64,000 nt of DNA from Paramacrobiotus metropolitanus. Taxonomy: Eukaryota > Tardigrada > Eutardigrada > Parachela > Macrobiotidae. Below, in pieces: positions 32,269-43,041 of the stretch (positions are counted from its first letter, which is position 1; each line of letters begins with the position of its first letter). Under the pieces are notes generated by a model. That model ran no database searches, was not told the DNA's origin, and worked only from the letters and a program-made list of their open reading frames with translations. Location of the stretch: contig NW_026570457.1 in assembly GCF_019649055.1 (NCBI RefSeq), forward strand, positions 1-64,000, read 5' to 3'. Position numbers and translations under genes: made by a program.

Positions 32269-34552
32269 CTACTCTAGGAAGACTGTCTCCGGAAGCGTCA
32301 GATCCGCAACCTTAACGGCGCTTTCGCGGCAACCAGCTGCCAACCGCAGCGCCGCACTTCTTGAGACCGCGCCCCGCCGCCTCTCCGCATTTACATAATC
32401 CATTTCCCGCCGCGGCAAACCATCCACTCTCTGGTGGGCGCGCTGAAGAATGTCCACCGCTGGACTGTGATGAGCGTGCGTTCGCGTCGGCGCTACCAGA
32501 CGAGAATTTCTCATCATTGCAGCAATATGTGTATTTTCCGCATACCAACCACCGCAGTCGTCCTCCGCAAACGACACTTTGCGGGGTCTGGACTTCCCCG
32601 AACACCAGTCAGAGGCGCCTTCTACAGCTAAATGATGTTTGGCCGATGTGCTGCTTCACGGAGTTGCGCGGTTCCGATGAAAATGGAAGTGTTTGCTTTT
32701 CCGGGGTGTGTTTGTGCAGGAATAGGTCGTGCAGTTCGGTGGGCAGCAGTAGACCACTCTAGCAGCAAACAAGCAACAACGTAATTCTATTACAATACGG
32801 GTAGTATAAAAAAGGATTTGCACAGCTTAATTAAGGACTGCAGTGGGCCGCGGAAGCCACAGATGCGCAGTCTTGGGTTGCTTTTGCCTATGAGCAGTCG
32901 TGTAGCGCCGCCTCAGCGGAAATAATCAGTCCTAATCTGTTCCCTGCTTAAATCCCAAAACTAACCGTTTAATTTACCTTAATCGGGCCAACTGCCAGTT
33001 CTGCATCGCTTTAGAGCGGAAAGCGAACCAGGAAGAGCGCTGCTCCCAACACTTCGCGTCGGTTGGCGGCAGACGGCCCCAAGTTGCGTTTCTCGCAAGC
33101 CTTTCCAGCCCACCTGTAAAAAAAAGTAGGCGGACTTGTCATTGCGGTGGACATTATGACATAGTATGGCATAATGTCCACCGCGATTACAAGACAAATA
33201 TCCAAGCGCAGTTTTCTAACGCTATTCAGGCAATCCTCGCCAGTTTGCCTGTTATTATTCTCTTTTGCATAAAACTTCGTTTATATTTCAAGAAAAAATA
33301 TGAATAAAAAATTGCAAGGAAGAAATCAGTGACTTCCGGCGCTTGAGCTCTAAAGCAATGGAATTCCCGGGTGTGGCAGCGTACTGCTATATTTTCATCT
33401 GTAAAGTTGTCACTCATGCATTTCCTGATGATATTCTTTTACGGCTTCCTTCGGCAAAATTTTCTTGCTCAAAAACTATCGACAATTAACAGGAAAGCCA
33501 CAGCCGCTTTGCAGGACGTACAGGAATGTTAATTATTTACTGGAGGACAGAACGGAAGTGCGCTCCCATGGGCACTGTATTTGGCTTGGAATTCAACAAG
33601 AGGAACAAACAGCTACTAATGAATATTTGCTTAATCGATACTATATATGAATTATGAACTGTCCTTACTTTTCAACGGCCAAGTAGACAGTATTCTCGTC
33701 AGCGGAAAGAGATGAACGCTGCAGAATCATCTGCAGACTATCGTGCCCGATGCTACTGAACAGCTCCGATTGCAGAATAGTGTCGCCGGAAGCTTCCACA
33801 ATCTCAAGGCATTTCTCCGGGATGCTATCGCGATCGGGACTCCAACGGATGGCCTGTGAAACAAACACCATAAAATGCATATTTTCTTCTAAATTCACTG
33901 TCTGGAATAAAACCAACATTTTCCAGCATGGTCAGGCAGTTGTCTGCATTCACGTGCTGGATGATGAAGGCGCAACAGGTGTCCGCCAAGAACGGCATAG
34001 CAAATTTATCAGCACACTGCAGAGTCGGGAAGACGTTGTCCGCATTGATGTTTTCCACGGAATCAGTGTACACATAACTGAGCAGACTGGCGAACGCGTC
34101 GGAAGGAATGTCCGGAAAATGAATAATCAGTGAGCACGTTTCAGCCACGCTGTTGCAAATCATATTGTAGAATACACCACTGCTGCTGCATAGGATGCTC
34201 CTGGAAAAACAGCCAACCTCATCACACATCCCACACATATCACCCCATCATCATCATCACGTAATCACACATCCGAAAACACAGCTTTGGATACGCTTAA
34301 GTCTTAGTGGATCACAGTCAAGCGCATAGATTGTAACCAGTTCCTAATTACGTACTTGTGCGCGGGGAATATTTTCTCGGGACCGAATTGGACTCCCACC
34401 ACGAACTGCACATCGCTGAAGTCTCTGTTGGCCAACAAGTCCTTCATGCGATCAGCGAGCACTCCAACAGCGCTACGGCGTTCTACAGTTCTGCTAGTGA
34501 ATGTAGCTGTACCAGCCGTGTTGCTGGTATCCGCGGGTGAATTAAGGCACAT
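32269..34552 (-). pseudogene. BTB-BACK pseudogene (copy F)
   Basis: Exons 34552-34356, 34200-33918, 33853-33669, 33113-32978 and a degraded last exon 32758-32269. Exons 1-3 are open and look healthy (FSDVQFVVGVQFG, VFYNMICNSVAE, QCADKFAMPFLADTCC, IGHDSLQMILQRSSLSADE). Exon 4 has a TAA in frame after LFLVRFPL. The last exon begins correctly (SGLLLPTELHDLFLHKH) but then loses frame. Remnants of the module reappear near the end in another frame (DILQRAHQR, VKVADLTLPETVFLE). A protein truncated after BACK could still be made. Confidence 0.75.
33135..33193. repeat. Hairpin in intron 3 of copy F
   Basis: Perfect 15-bp arms GCGGTGGACATTATG (33144-33158) and inverse (33170-33184), 11-base loop. They extend with two mismatches to CTTGT/ACAAG for a 24-bp imperfect stem. 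It could be a tiny foldback element or a hairpin RNA. Confidence 0.7.
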
Positions 34553-34744
34553 AGTGGAAGCACTTGTCACACAAATCAAAATGCGGAAATTTCAATCAAA
34601 CAGGCAAATTCAGTTCGACTTCAAAGACAACCTATATTTGTATTTTTTAACAACACCGTCGACGTGCAGTCAAACAAACGGCTGACGGTGGAACGTGTAG
34701 ACTGTAGAGTCACTGTAGACGAGCCCAATTTGGTGAGCAGCAAG

Positions 34745-34756
34745 CGCCTGCAGGCG
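34745..34756. promoter_or_regulatory. Palindrome CGCCTGCAGGCG upstream of copy F
   Basis: Third copy of the 12-bp palindrome, about 195 bp upstream of the copy F start codon. Flanks share GCGCCTGCAGGCGGC with the copy E site. Confidence 0.5.
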
Positions 34757-35451
34757 GCTGTCATGCTCTACAAAGCCGGTTTACGAGTGGAAATCTGCAC
34801 GCCGCTTTCCCAGTTCCAAAATCCAGCAGTTTTCCGACGCTAGTTGCAGCATCGTCGGTATGTCTTGCCTGAACTTGACGCAGCACGGAAGCGGAACGCC
34901 CTGTATCTCCAGCAGTTAACGGACACACTCCAGCCGCCGCCACTCCAACTCGCACGAAGCCGTAGTCGGGAATAAATAGCTTTCGATGAACATCACTTTT
35001 CCGGCAGGCTTAGTCAAGCAGACTTCCTGAAACAACCTAAAATAGCCTTTTCAATGAAGTAAGTATCCAAATGGCTGGCAGTTTGAGTGATGTATACAAT
35101 AATTGGTTTATTAACTTTGTTTAATATTTTCCAACAAATAACATACTCGTACAACGATTTGGCGCCTTTGAAAAACAGTCAGAGTTGCAGCCGATGGTGA
35201 CCATTCCGATGCTCCTGTATCATTCATGCAGCCCACCAGAAACGGCGGTATGATAACATGTTTGACTTGTTTGGCTTTCGCTGCTGTTGCCTCAAACCCT
35301 CAAAACAAGCTTGAAGGCTGTGTCTACTTTTTCCGTTCTGGTGTGTTTTCGGAGTGTTGTGCGTTTAGATCGGCGTTAGTTCTTCTACCATTGAAAATCC
35401 TGTTCATATCTGAATTTCTACTGGTTGACCTAATGATTTATTGAATTCAGG
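34757..35451. other. Divergent intergenic region between copies F and G
   Basis: Copy F reads leftward and copy G rightward from here, so it should hold both promoters. No clear TATA or initiator was identified and no coding frame is supported. Confidence 0.35.
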
Positions 35452-37585
35452 ATGTCGGAAAGTTCGACTTCTTCTAATGGAGCCGCCAGTTCGCAACGGC
35501 GAGGTGCACTTGGACCCGCGGACCGTATGCAACGCATGCTGGAAAGTGGTGATTTGTCCGATGTGCAGTTTGAAATAGGACGACACTTCGGGTCAGCTAA
35601 GACTTTTCGAGTGCACAAGTAAGAATACTTGAAGTCGGTATAGCGGCATGTTTTCTACCTCGAAGGAATGTTTATGCTCCGCAATGGTTCGCTGTTGGGG
35701 AACTTGCAGGTATATGCTAAGTAGCAGCAGCGATGTGTTCCACACCATGTTTTGCGGGAGCTTACCCGAGAAGTGTGCCGCTCCGATCGACATTCCTGAT
35801 GTTCCTCCCGCCGCCTTTCAGAGGATGCGCGAGTACGATGGGCACACGCTAAGTAGTCGGCACATCTGAACGCCTGCATGGATTTAATTCCACGCGCAAT
35901 TTAAAGACTACTCGTATATTGTGTATTTTAGATTCATCTACACGGAATCGATTGTTGTGACTACAGACGACGTTTTCCCCACGATGCAATGTGCGGATAA
36001 ATACGATCTGCCGCGGCTGGTTGATCGTTGCTGCGACTTCGTCTTCAAAGATCTCCGAATTAGCAACTGTCTGCTACACGCAGAGAATGTTCGTCTCTCC
36101 TCCACGCTCTCAGTGCGCACTGGTTCAGTTCGGTTTGTTCGTCGTAGGCACTGGCTTGGCCTGTTCATACCGATAACAGTATGGTGGAGAATTGCCTGCA
36201 CTTCGTGGATATGCACTGTGAAGAGGTTCTCCAATCGGAACAATTCACGCAGCTGAAGCACACCACAGTGCGAAAAATTGTTGAACGGGATACTCTTTCT
36301 GTGCATGAAAATGTCATCTATGCCGCGGTTGATACGTAAGTCGGTAAACTCGAATTTTCCAAAAGTTGGGGGATACATTCGGGATGAGACCTTTGTAGCC
36401 CAATCTATACAGAACTGTCTGCGAAGTGTTCATTGAGTATTCATTACCGTTAAATTCCGAACTGTCTCATCTGCAGATGGGCGGTGGCTGCCTGCACCCG
36501 TGATAATCTGGAGCCGTCGGTGAACAACCGGCGCCAAGTGCTGGGTGACATCCTTTACCTGATCCGTTTCCCGCTGATGACGGACGCTCAACTGGCGGAT
36601 GGTCCCGCTGGTGTAAGTCCTGGTTGCAGACTCAAACTCACGGTCATGTGTCCGAAACAAATTGAATTCCCGGTTATCTATGTCCCGCATAGGGCTTATG
36701 CATGAGTATTCTTTGACGTTGTTTTTCGGCTTCCAGACATATTATCACCGGCCACTACAGACATTCGAAAACTTGATAAATCTCTTGTAAAAACGTATAA
36801 AACCAAATAACCAATAATTATTAGTTATCGTAATTTTGAGCAGTTTTTTCATGTGAACAACGTGGAGAGCATCGTGTCTCTGATACCCGGTAAGAGAATC
36901 CATTTTGTGAAAATGCCCGGAACGCGAAAAACGTCAAAATGATTGAATTTGGCGTCTATTTCAACGCTCCAATGAAAGAATAACCTTAACTGCCTACCCT
37001 CCGCTTCCCGTAAGCGGCAACGCGTTTGGTTTGTCTGTGTAGAGTGGTCTGCTGCTACCCTCCGAAGTATTGGAAATCTACCTTTACCGGCATGCTGCCA
37101 CAGTGAAAGGACAACTGCGCTTCACCACGCAGTCCCGAAACTTCCCGATCATCCGTGTCGGCGATATGGCATTCCGGGAGCAAGAGGAAATTTTCGTGGA
37201 GAGAAGTCAGCACTGGTCACCGGCCCACGTGGTCGGGGTGCGTGGACTAGGCGTTGTCTGTCAGCTTCCGTATTCAAAGCAGACCGTGGTGACCGCAGCG
37301 GAGAAGTTTGTTCGGGCCTCGGACATTCTGGCCAGTGGACAAAAAATTCTGTGGTCTGCTCCCAGTCTTCGAGGCCGCTATGTGGAGGTAACGTACAAGA
37401 TGCGACATTTGGGAGGCCACCGTGTCAATGTGTTGGGAACCGAGCGGGTGGTGTTGTTCGGGGATATTGCTATTAAATGCGATTCAGTGGAAGCGTGGAA
37501 AAGAGCGCAGGAGGAGAGCGCCGAGAGGAATACATCGGGAGATGCCACGCGGAAACGCTCACTGGATGCGGCTAATCTTGCCTGA
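35452..37585 (+). CDS. BTB-BACK protein with Tudor-like C-terminal module (copy G, six exons)
   Basis: Exons 35452-35618, 35710-35832, 35932-36088, 36148-36335, 36477-36612 and 37043-37585 join in phase (1314 nt, 437 aa). BTB: MQRMLESGDLSDVQFEIG, SSSSDVFHTMFCGSLPEK, FIYTESIVVTTDDVFPTMQ, CADKYDLPRLVDRCC. BACK: ENCLHFVDMHCEEVLQSEQF, VRKIVERDTLSVHENVIY, NNRRQVLGDILYLIRFPLM. C-terminal module: SGLLLPSEVLEIYLYRHA, FREQEEIFVERSQHWSPAHV, FVRASDILASGQ, VEAWKRAQ, then tail RKRSLDAANLA. The donor of exon 3 (GTTCGT) is weaker than in relatives. A decayed second copy of the last exon follows at 37945-38345. Confidence 0.87.
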
Positions 37586-37944
37586 CCAGCTGACTGCTAC
37601 TGTATTACATTTGCAGACATGTCGTGGACTCATGGTTATGTCGGTCGTCCGTACTTGTGGAAAAAGCATTTCGGAGTTATTTTACTCGCATTTTTTCGAT
37701 TCTGTTTTATAATTGAAATGATCCAGTTGTTCGTAGCGATGAATGATGTTAATTTGCAAGTAAGCGAAAATGAACCTTAGTGCCGTATGCGAGCTTTGCA
37801 CACTGTATTAATTACCTTGCTAATACTTTATGGACCGGAAATAAAGCCGGTGATCATAAACTGCACTGATAAGCTTAACATGAAGTTTTGATTGTAAAAT
37901 CGTCATACAGTATTCAGAACGAGCTATTTAACTAAACATCTTCT

Positions 37945-38345
37945 GGCTTCAGACATTCCAATCTGTGGGCAAGAGATCCTGTGGTCGCATGGCGGCCGTC
38001 ATATATGGGGTCCCATTTTTTGGGATGAAATGACGATCAGCCCATTTTTGGATGAATTCACGTGATCGTGATTTATATTTTCGTTTCCTACGTACTATGA
38101 TGATTTCTACAAATACTGTGGTTGTTCTATTCGGGGCAACGTATAAAACGCGAGATGGTCGCTCTCACGTTACCGATATAGCTGGCAAAGAACGGATAGC
38201 GTGGACCCAGGTTTGCTAGAAAGTCAAAGCGTGGCAAAAGGCACAGGCGTTGAATGACACGGGAAACATCCACGCAGGGAGCTGTCATGCGAAAACGTCA
38301 CTCAAAACGCTCAATGATGCCGCTTATCTTATCTAGCGTGCCGAA
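37945..38345 (+). pseudogene. Ghost copy of the last BTB-family exon
   Basis: Parts align with the end of copy G: GCTTCAGACATTCC...GGGCAAGAGATCCTGTGGTC corresponds to the RASDILASGQKILWS region, and AAAGCGTGGCAAAAGGCACAGG and CACTCAAAACGCTCAATGATG to the WKRAQ and RKRSLDAA regions. Frame breaks and stops throughout. It is a leftover of a tandem duplication of copy G's 3' end. Confidence 0.6.
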
Positions 38346-38682
38346 ATGTCAGGATGCTGTTGTCGGTTCGGGGTGTGGCGAAATAAAGTTAGGTTTAGTG
38401 TTATTATTATAGACTCCTTTTAGAATTGTGCTTTTGTGATAAAAATGACTTCAACGGGGAAGTTGTTTGATTACAGCTGAGAACGAGAATATACGAAACT
38501 GTTGAGACAATAAATTAGGCGCGTTGGAAAAATGTACAGAGCTGCAGTCGCGGGCGATCGGTTTGAAACTCTTGTGTCATACGTGCAGCCTCTCAGAGAC
38601 GGCAAACTGACCAAATGTTTTGGTTTTGCAGCTGGCTGACTGTTCGCTTATACTACAGCTCGTATCATCGTAATAACAGTTA

Positions 38683-39042
38683 CACAGAGACTGGTAATAC
38701 ATAGAGAGGCTATGTCAATCGGATCGCATGTAATGCAGCGTTCCGCTGCGCCGTTCAGCTTAAGACCCCCGCTTCGAACACGAATATCATTGGCAAAAGT
38801 GCCACTTTTTGGCCATATGGATTGGCTGTTTTAACGTTAATGCGCAATTGTGGTTGGTTATCCAGATGTAACCAATCCGCACAATCCTGTTTTGCTGCAT
38901 GGATTGGCTGTATTCACCACATTTTGAGATACAACCGCCGTTCGTGGTGGTAGGCCAACGACAGGGGGTCTTAATCTGCATGGAAAACTGAATCACTTGC
39001 AAAGTATTGTGCGTCCTCTCTATGTATTACCAGTCTCTGTGA
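38683..39042. mobile_element. MITE with 26-27 bp terminal inverted repeats
   Basis: Left end CACAGAGACTGGTAATACAT continues into AGAGAGG; the right end is its inverse. ACAGTTA occurs directly outside both ends (38676-38682 and 39043-39049), a 7-8 bp target duplication. Inner inverted segments (AAGACCCCC near 38762 and GGGGGTCTTAA near 38965) add to the foldback. 360 bp, no coding. The duplication length suggests a hAT-like or related superfamily, unproven. Confidence 0.8.
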
Positions 39043-39331
39043 CAGTTACCTTGAGTTCGTCGTGTTGTGATTTACCATTTACTGTTTCAGACTTTCAGTA
39101 GTTTCTCCTTTAGAATTTTCGGCGGCCAACAGTCTGCTGAATTTTCAACATCTGCATTCGATACTATCTTGGTGTTGTGGTTATACTTACCGTCTGACGA
39201 GTGCTTGGTAGCAATAGCTCAAATCAGGAACTTTTGATTCCTGTATTTAACTGGTGCGAGTCGTGCGACTAATTAGTAATTACCTAGCAAGACTTGGGGT
39301 TAGGAGGGTTCTAAACTTCTAGGCTTACCCG

Positions 39332-41507
39332 ATGTCTCAGACTGCATCATCCCCGTCAGAGAGCCGCGCCCAACGTCGGGGCACGCTTTGCAGTGTTCAG
39401 GAGCGCTTGGAGCGGATGTTAGAAAGTGGGGATTCGGCCGATGTGCAGTTCTCCGTAGGGCGACATTACGGGCCAGCCAAGATCTTCCGAGGACATAAGT
39501 TAGCCGAAATTTCACAACGATCCACAATCCCACTCATTTTGCCTGTGTCAGAAACGCATATCTTTGATGGTCACTAGGTGCGTGTTAAGCAGCGGCAGCG
39601 ATGTCTTCTACACCATGTTCAACGGCAGCCTGCCGGAGAAATGCGACGGTCCTGTCGACATTCCGGACATTCTTCCTGAAGCCTTTGATAATATGTTAAG
39701 GTAAGACTGCCGTTATCGGTTGCTTGTCTACTGAGAATATAAATCGTTTCCATCGTCGTAGATACATTTATGCCGATGAAGTTAACGTAACAGCGAAAGA
39801 TGCATACCCTACGTTGAAGTGCGCTGATAAATACGACTTGCCAGAGTTGGCTGACAGCTCCCTGATCTGTATCATTGATGATCTCGGTGCAGAGAATCGC
39901 GATGCTAACCATTACCTACAGCATCTGGAAAACGTACGTTATGCTCATAATACGAACATTTCATTGTGCAATAATGATTGATCTCTGCTGGGTTCTCCTT
40001 AATTTTTGTGTAGGCGCTGACGTGGGCTGTGGGTATCGAAGGTGTCGTCGAAAATTGTTTGCACTTTGTGGATGTACACTGTGCGGAGATCTTCCAGTCG
40101 GAACGCTTCACTGAACTACAACCCAAGACACTGCAGATGATACTGGAGCGCGACACTCTGTTTGTCGAGGAGAATAGCGTTTACATGGCCGTGAATAGGT
40201 GAATAGAATCACGGGGTCCATTTCTTGGAAACCGCTGGGGACAGCATAAGCAGCGCCGTGTAAAGTTCATCGCCGTCCTATAGCAACAGTTTTTACTATT
40301 GTTACATCCCGTATACGTTATCAGAACAAGATTTCTATATAACTGTTGACATGTAAATGTATTAATTTTTATTCTGCATGTTTCCCTCTTTGTAGATGGG
40401 TTTCGGCTTTCTGTACTCGGAGCAATTTGGAACCTACACCGAAAAACCGGCGCCTGGTTCTAGGAGACATGTTTTTCCTTATCAGATTCCCGTTGATGAC
40501 TGATACTCAGCTCGCTGATGGTCCCCTGAATGTAAGTCGCTGTAGCTTAATTGTTACATCTGATAAACAAATTGCAGGGTCTGTTAACTTTTCCTATATG
40601 ATTACACAATTATTTATAAGTACGAGCTCGTACATTCGAGCTTTCCCCCACTCGTTGGCTGACTTACCAATATACTGTAGCAAAACAGTTTATCTAGAGT
40701 ACGAGTACTGATTTCATTCACACCACCACAAGGTTTAGAAGTAAAGAAACAAAGTAACAGCCCAGAATGATTCGAAAACATTGAAGAAAATCCCAGTCGG
40801 TGTACGCTGGGGTAGAATTCGCAAGCAGCTGTGCTCCCTGTGCTTAACTTTCGATTTTTTTATGAGGAGAGTCCCTGGATAACAAACAGTTTGGGAAACT
40901 GAGCATGGCGCTCGAAGTATGCAGTTAATAGAATTTTTGTAAAACTAGTTGAATGCTGCTCATTAATATGCGCGTTGTGCAGGATCTGCTGTTGCTACCA
41001 CAAGATTTAACGGAGATCTACTTCTACAAGCACGCCACGACAAAACGCCCGCTAAGCTTTCCCACGCAGCTCCGTCGGCCACCCGCCATCCATGCCGGAG
41101 ATGCGGAGTTCAGACACAAAGAGGAAATATTCGTAGAAGATTCATTTTCTTCCAGCTGGCATCCTGCTCTAGTTATCGGAGCGCACGGGTCTAAAATTAT
41201 GTGTGAGTCTTTGAAGTATGCTGAAAGATGCGTCGAGAAACAGGAGCTGGCAAAAATAATTCGCGCATCAACCTTTTTGGTGGCCGATCAGGACATTCTT
41301 TATCGGTCTCGTATCGGGTATGTTCATAAGACGAATGCACAGTATACCAGATTAGAAGAGGGCTCCCACATGATCACGATCAACGGCGAAGAACAACAGG
41401 CTGAATTCTGTCAGATGTCCTTGGAGCATTTTCACGTGGACGCGTGGAGACAAGCCAAACGTGCCTCCACTAGGAAACGTCCCCTGGATGCCGCTGACCG
41501 GGCTTGA
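39332..41507 (+). CDS. BTB-BACK protein with Tudor-like C-terminal module (copy H, six exons, intact)
   Basis: Exons 39332-39498, 39578-39700, 39762-39933, 40014-40198, 40396-40531 and 40983-41507 join in phase (1308 nt, 435 aa), all GT-AG. BTB residues about 28-155 (LERMLESGDSADVQFSVG, SSGSDVFYTMFNGSLPEK, YIYADEVNVTAKDAYPTLK, CADKYDLPELADSS). BACK about 155-262 (ENCLHFVDVHCAEIFQSERF, LQMILERDTLFVEENSVY, KNRRLVLGDMFFLIRFPLM). C-terminal module from DLLLLPQDLTEIYFYKHA: FRHKEEIFVEDSFSSSWHPA, IIRASTFL, then EEQQAEFCQMS and HVDAWRQAK, ending RKRPLDAADRA. It is the cleanest member of the six-exon subgroup. Its closest relatives in the window are copies B and G. Confidence 0.9.
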
Positions 41508-41939
41508 ATTGTTTTGCGTTGCCACCTGTGCATAATGAGTGTCATTTACTATTATTTTAATGCAAAAAGAAAAACCGTTGTTTTGTTGTGTTAAGTGCTC
41601 ACCAAACAAGATGTGTTTACATTACTGAAAATTGTTACTTTGCAGTCCTAAACAATTTATAATCTGAAAAAGCCATACCATTATTTTGCGTGGTTGTAGT
41701 AGACTGGTGCACACTTGCCACTATCATTTGTTCAGTTATTACGTGTACGCAGTCTTTGTAGAAGGAATCGATTAAAAGTTAAAAATCCATTTTTTCCCCA
41801 AATTTCTAAGGGTGCTCATTTCCCGTTCAGATGACTATGTACAGATATTTCTTGAAATACGGAAGTAACGGAACATATACTCGCAGCAAGTGGTACGCGC
41901 TGCTGTTTAAAATTGAGATACGGGACATCCTGACATGTA
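41508..41939. other. Intergenic, 3' of copy H
   Basis: AT-rich 3' flank with no supported gene. Ends at the TA preceding a mariner-like terminus. Confidence 0.4.
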
Positions 41940-42670
41940 CCGGGTGGCTGAAGAAAATGGCGGTCTCCTGTTTTGGTTTGTTTCTCGCGGGCTTGTGGTC
42001 GGACTGTAACTTGTTAAGGCTCTTTCGAAAGAGAATTTTATTAACTAATAAAATCACCAAAACGTTCTTGAAATACTTAAGCCGTGATAGTTTACAATGA
42101 TACAAATTAAAAGCGTGTGTAAATTTTTCGTGTCCCAGCTTTTCAAACTTAGAATATCGTGGCATTTCTTTTCCGTACGGACTTTTTGGGTATCTTCAAC
42201 TACACTGTCTAGAGAAATACATCATCTTTTAATATAAAAATAGTTGCTGACATACTCCATGCGCTAGACGAGTTATGCGGTAAGGGCATTTTGCGACTTT
42301 CCCAAAAAATGACTGTTTTTAATTTGATTTTTATGAGCATTTTTCGTTAAAATTTTCGGCTGCCTGTAAGGTCGCAACAAGAAATGCTGGTTTTACTTTA
42401 AAATGTAGCTAAGACATTGCTCTTGCAGAAACAAGATGGCACCAGAAGATTTTTTAAAGCGTTGAAAAGGAATTTGATTTCAAAAACCGGTCTTGCGGAT
42501 TTCACGAGAATTATTCGTGCGAAGGCTCAGTTATTCCGAGTACTGGCCAAACATGGTTGCTAGAATATGGCAGTTCCTTACAGTAAAAAAACAAGAAACA
42601 ACCGCTCTACCCGAAACACGAACGTGAGATAAATTAGTGAGGCGGCGAAACAGGTGGGAAGTCGAAGTTG

Positions 42671-43041
42671 TGTCAGGCCGGTCGCTATGGCAGCCTACGA
42701 GATGGCAGCCAGCGACAGCCCTGCTTCCGGTGTGCTGACTCACACACGGAGTCGCACTCGCTATCGTACGCCGTATCGGCCTCGACTCAGGCTCAGCTAC
42801 GCCTTGCCACACCTACGGCTTTACGTCTCGGCCAATCAGCGTTCGTTCGCTCGTGTTGGATTTGCCCAGTGCCGCAGATAGGCATTTTCTATGTTACGGC
42901 TCATTCAGCCGCTCATTCCAGTTTAGTCATGATTTTCTCTTACGCTGGCCACTTGCCATGCGTTATGCCCATGCTTTACTGCTGTACACAATAAAGCCTC
43001 ATTACTCACTATCGTGAGCCCTCTGTGTTGTGCTGCTGATA
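42671..43041 (+). repeat. 5' LTR of element 2
   Basis: Starts TGTCAGGCCGG and ends TGCTGCTGATA. It contains a polyadenylation signal (AATAAAG at about 42990). Differs from the 3' LTR by a 2-base indel region (CTCACACACGG against CTGAGACACACGG) and a few substitutions. Confidence 0.92.
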
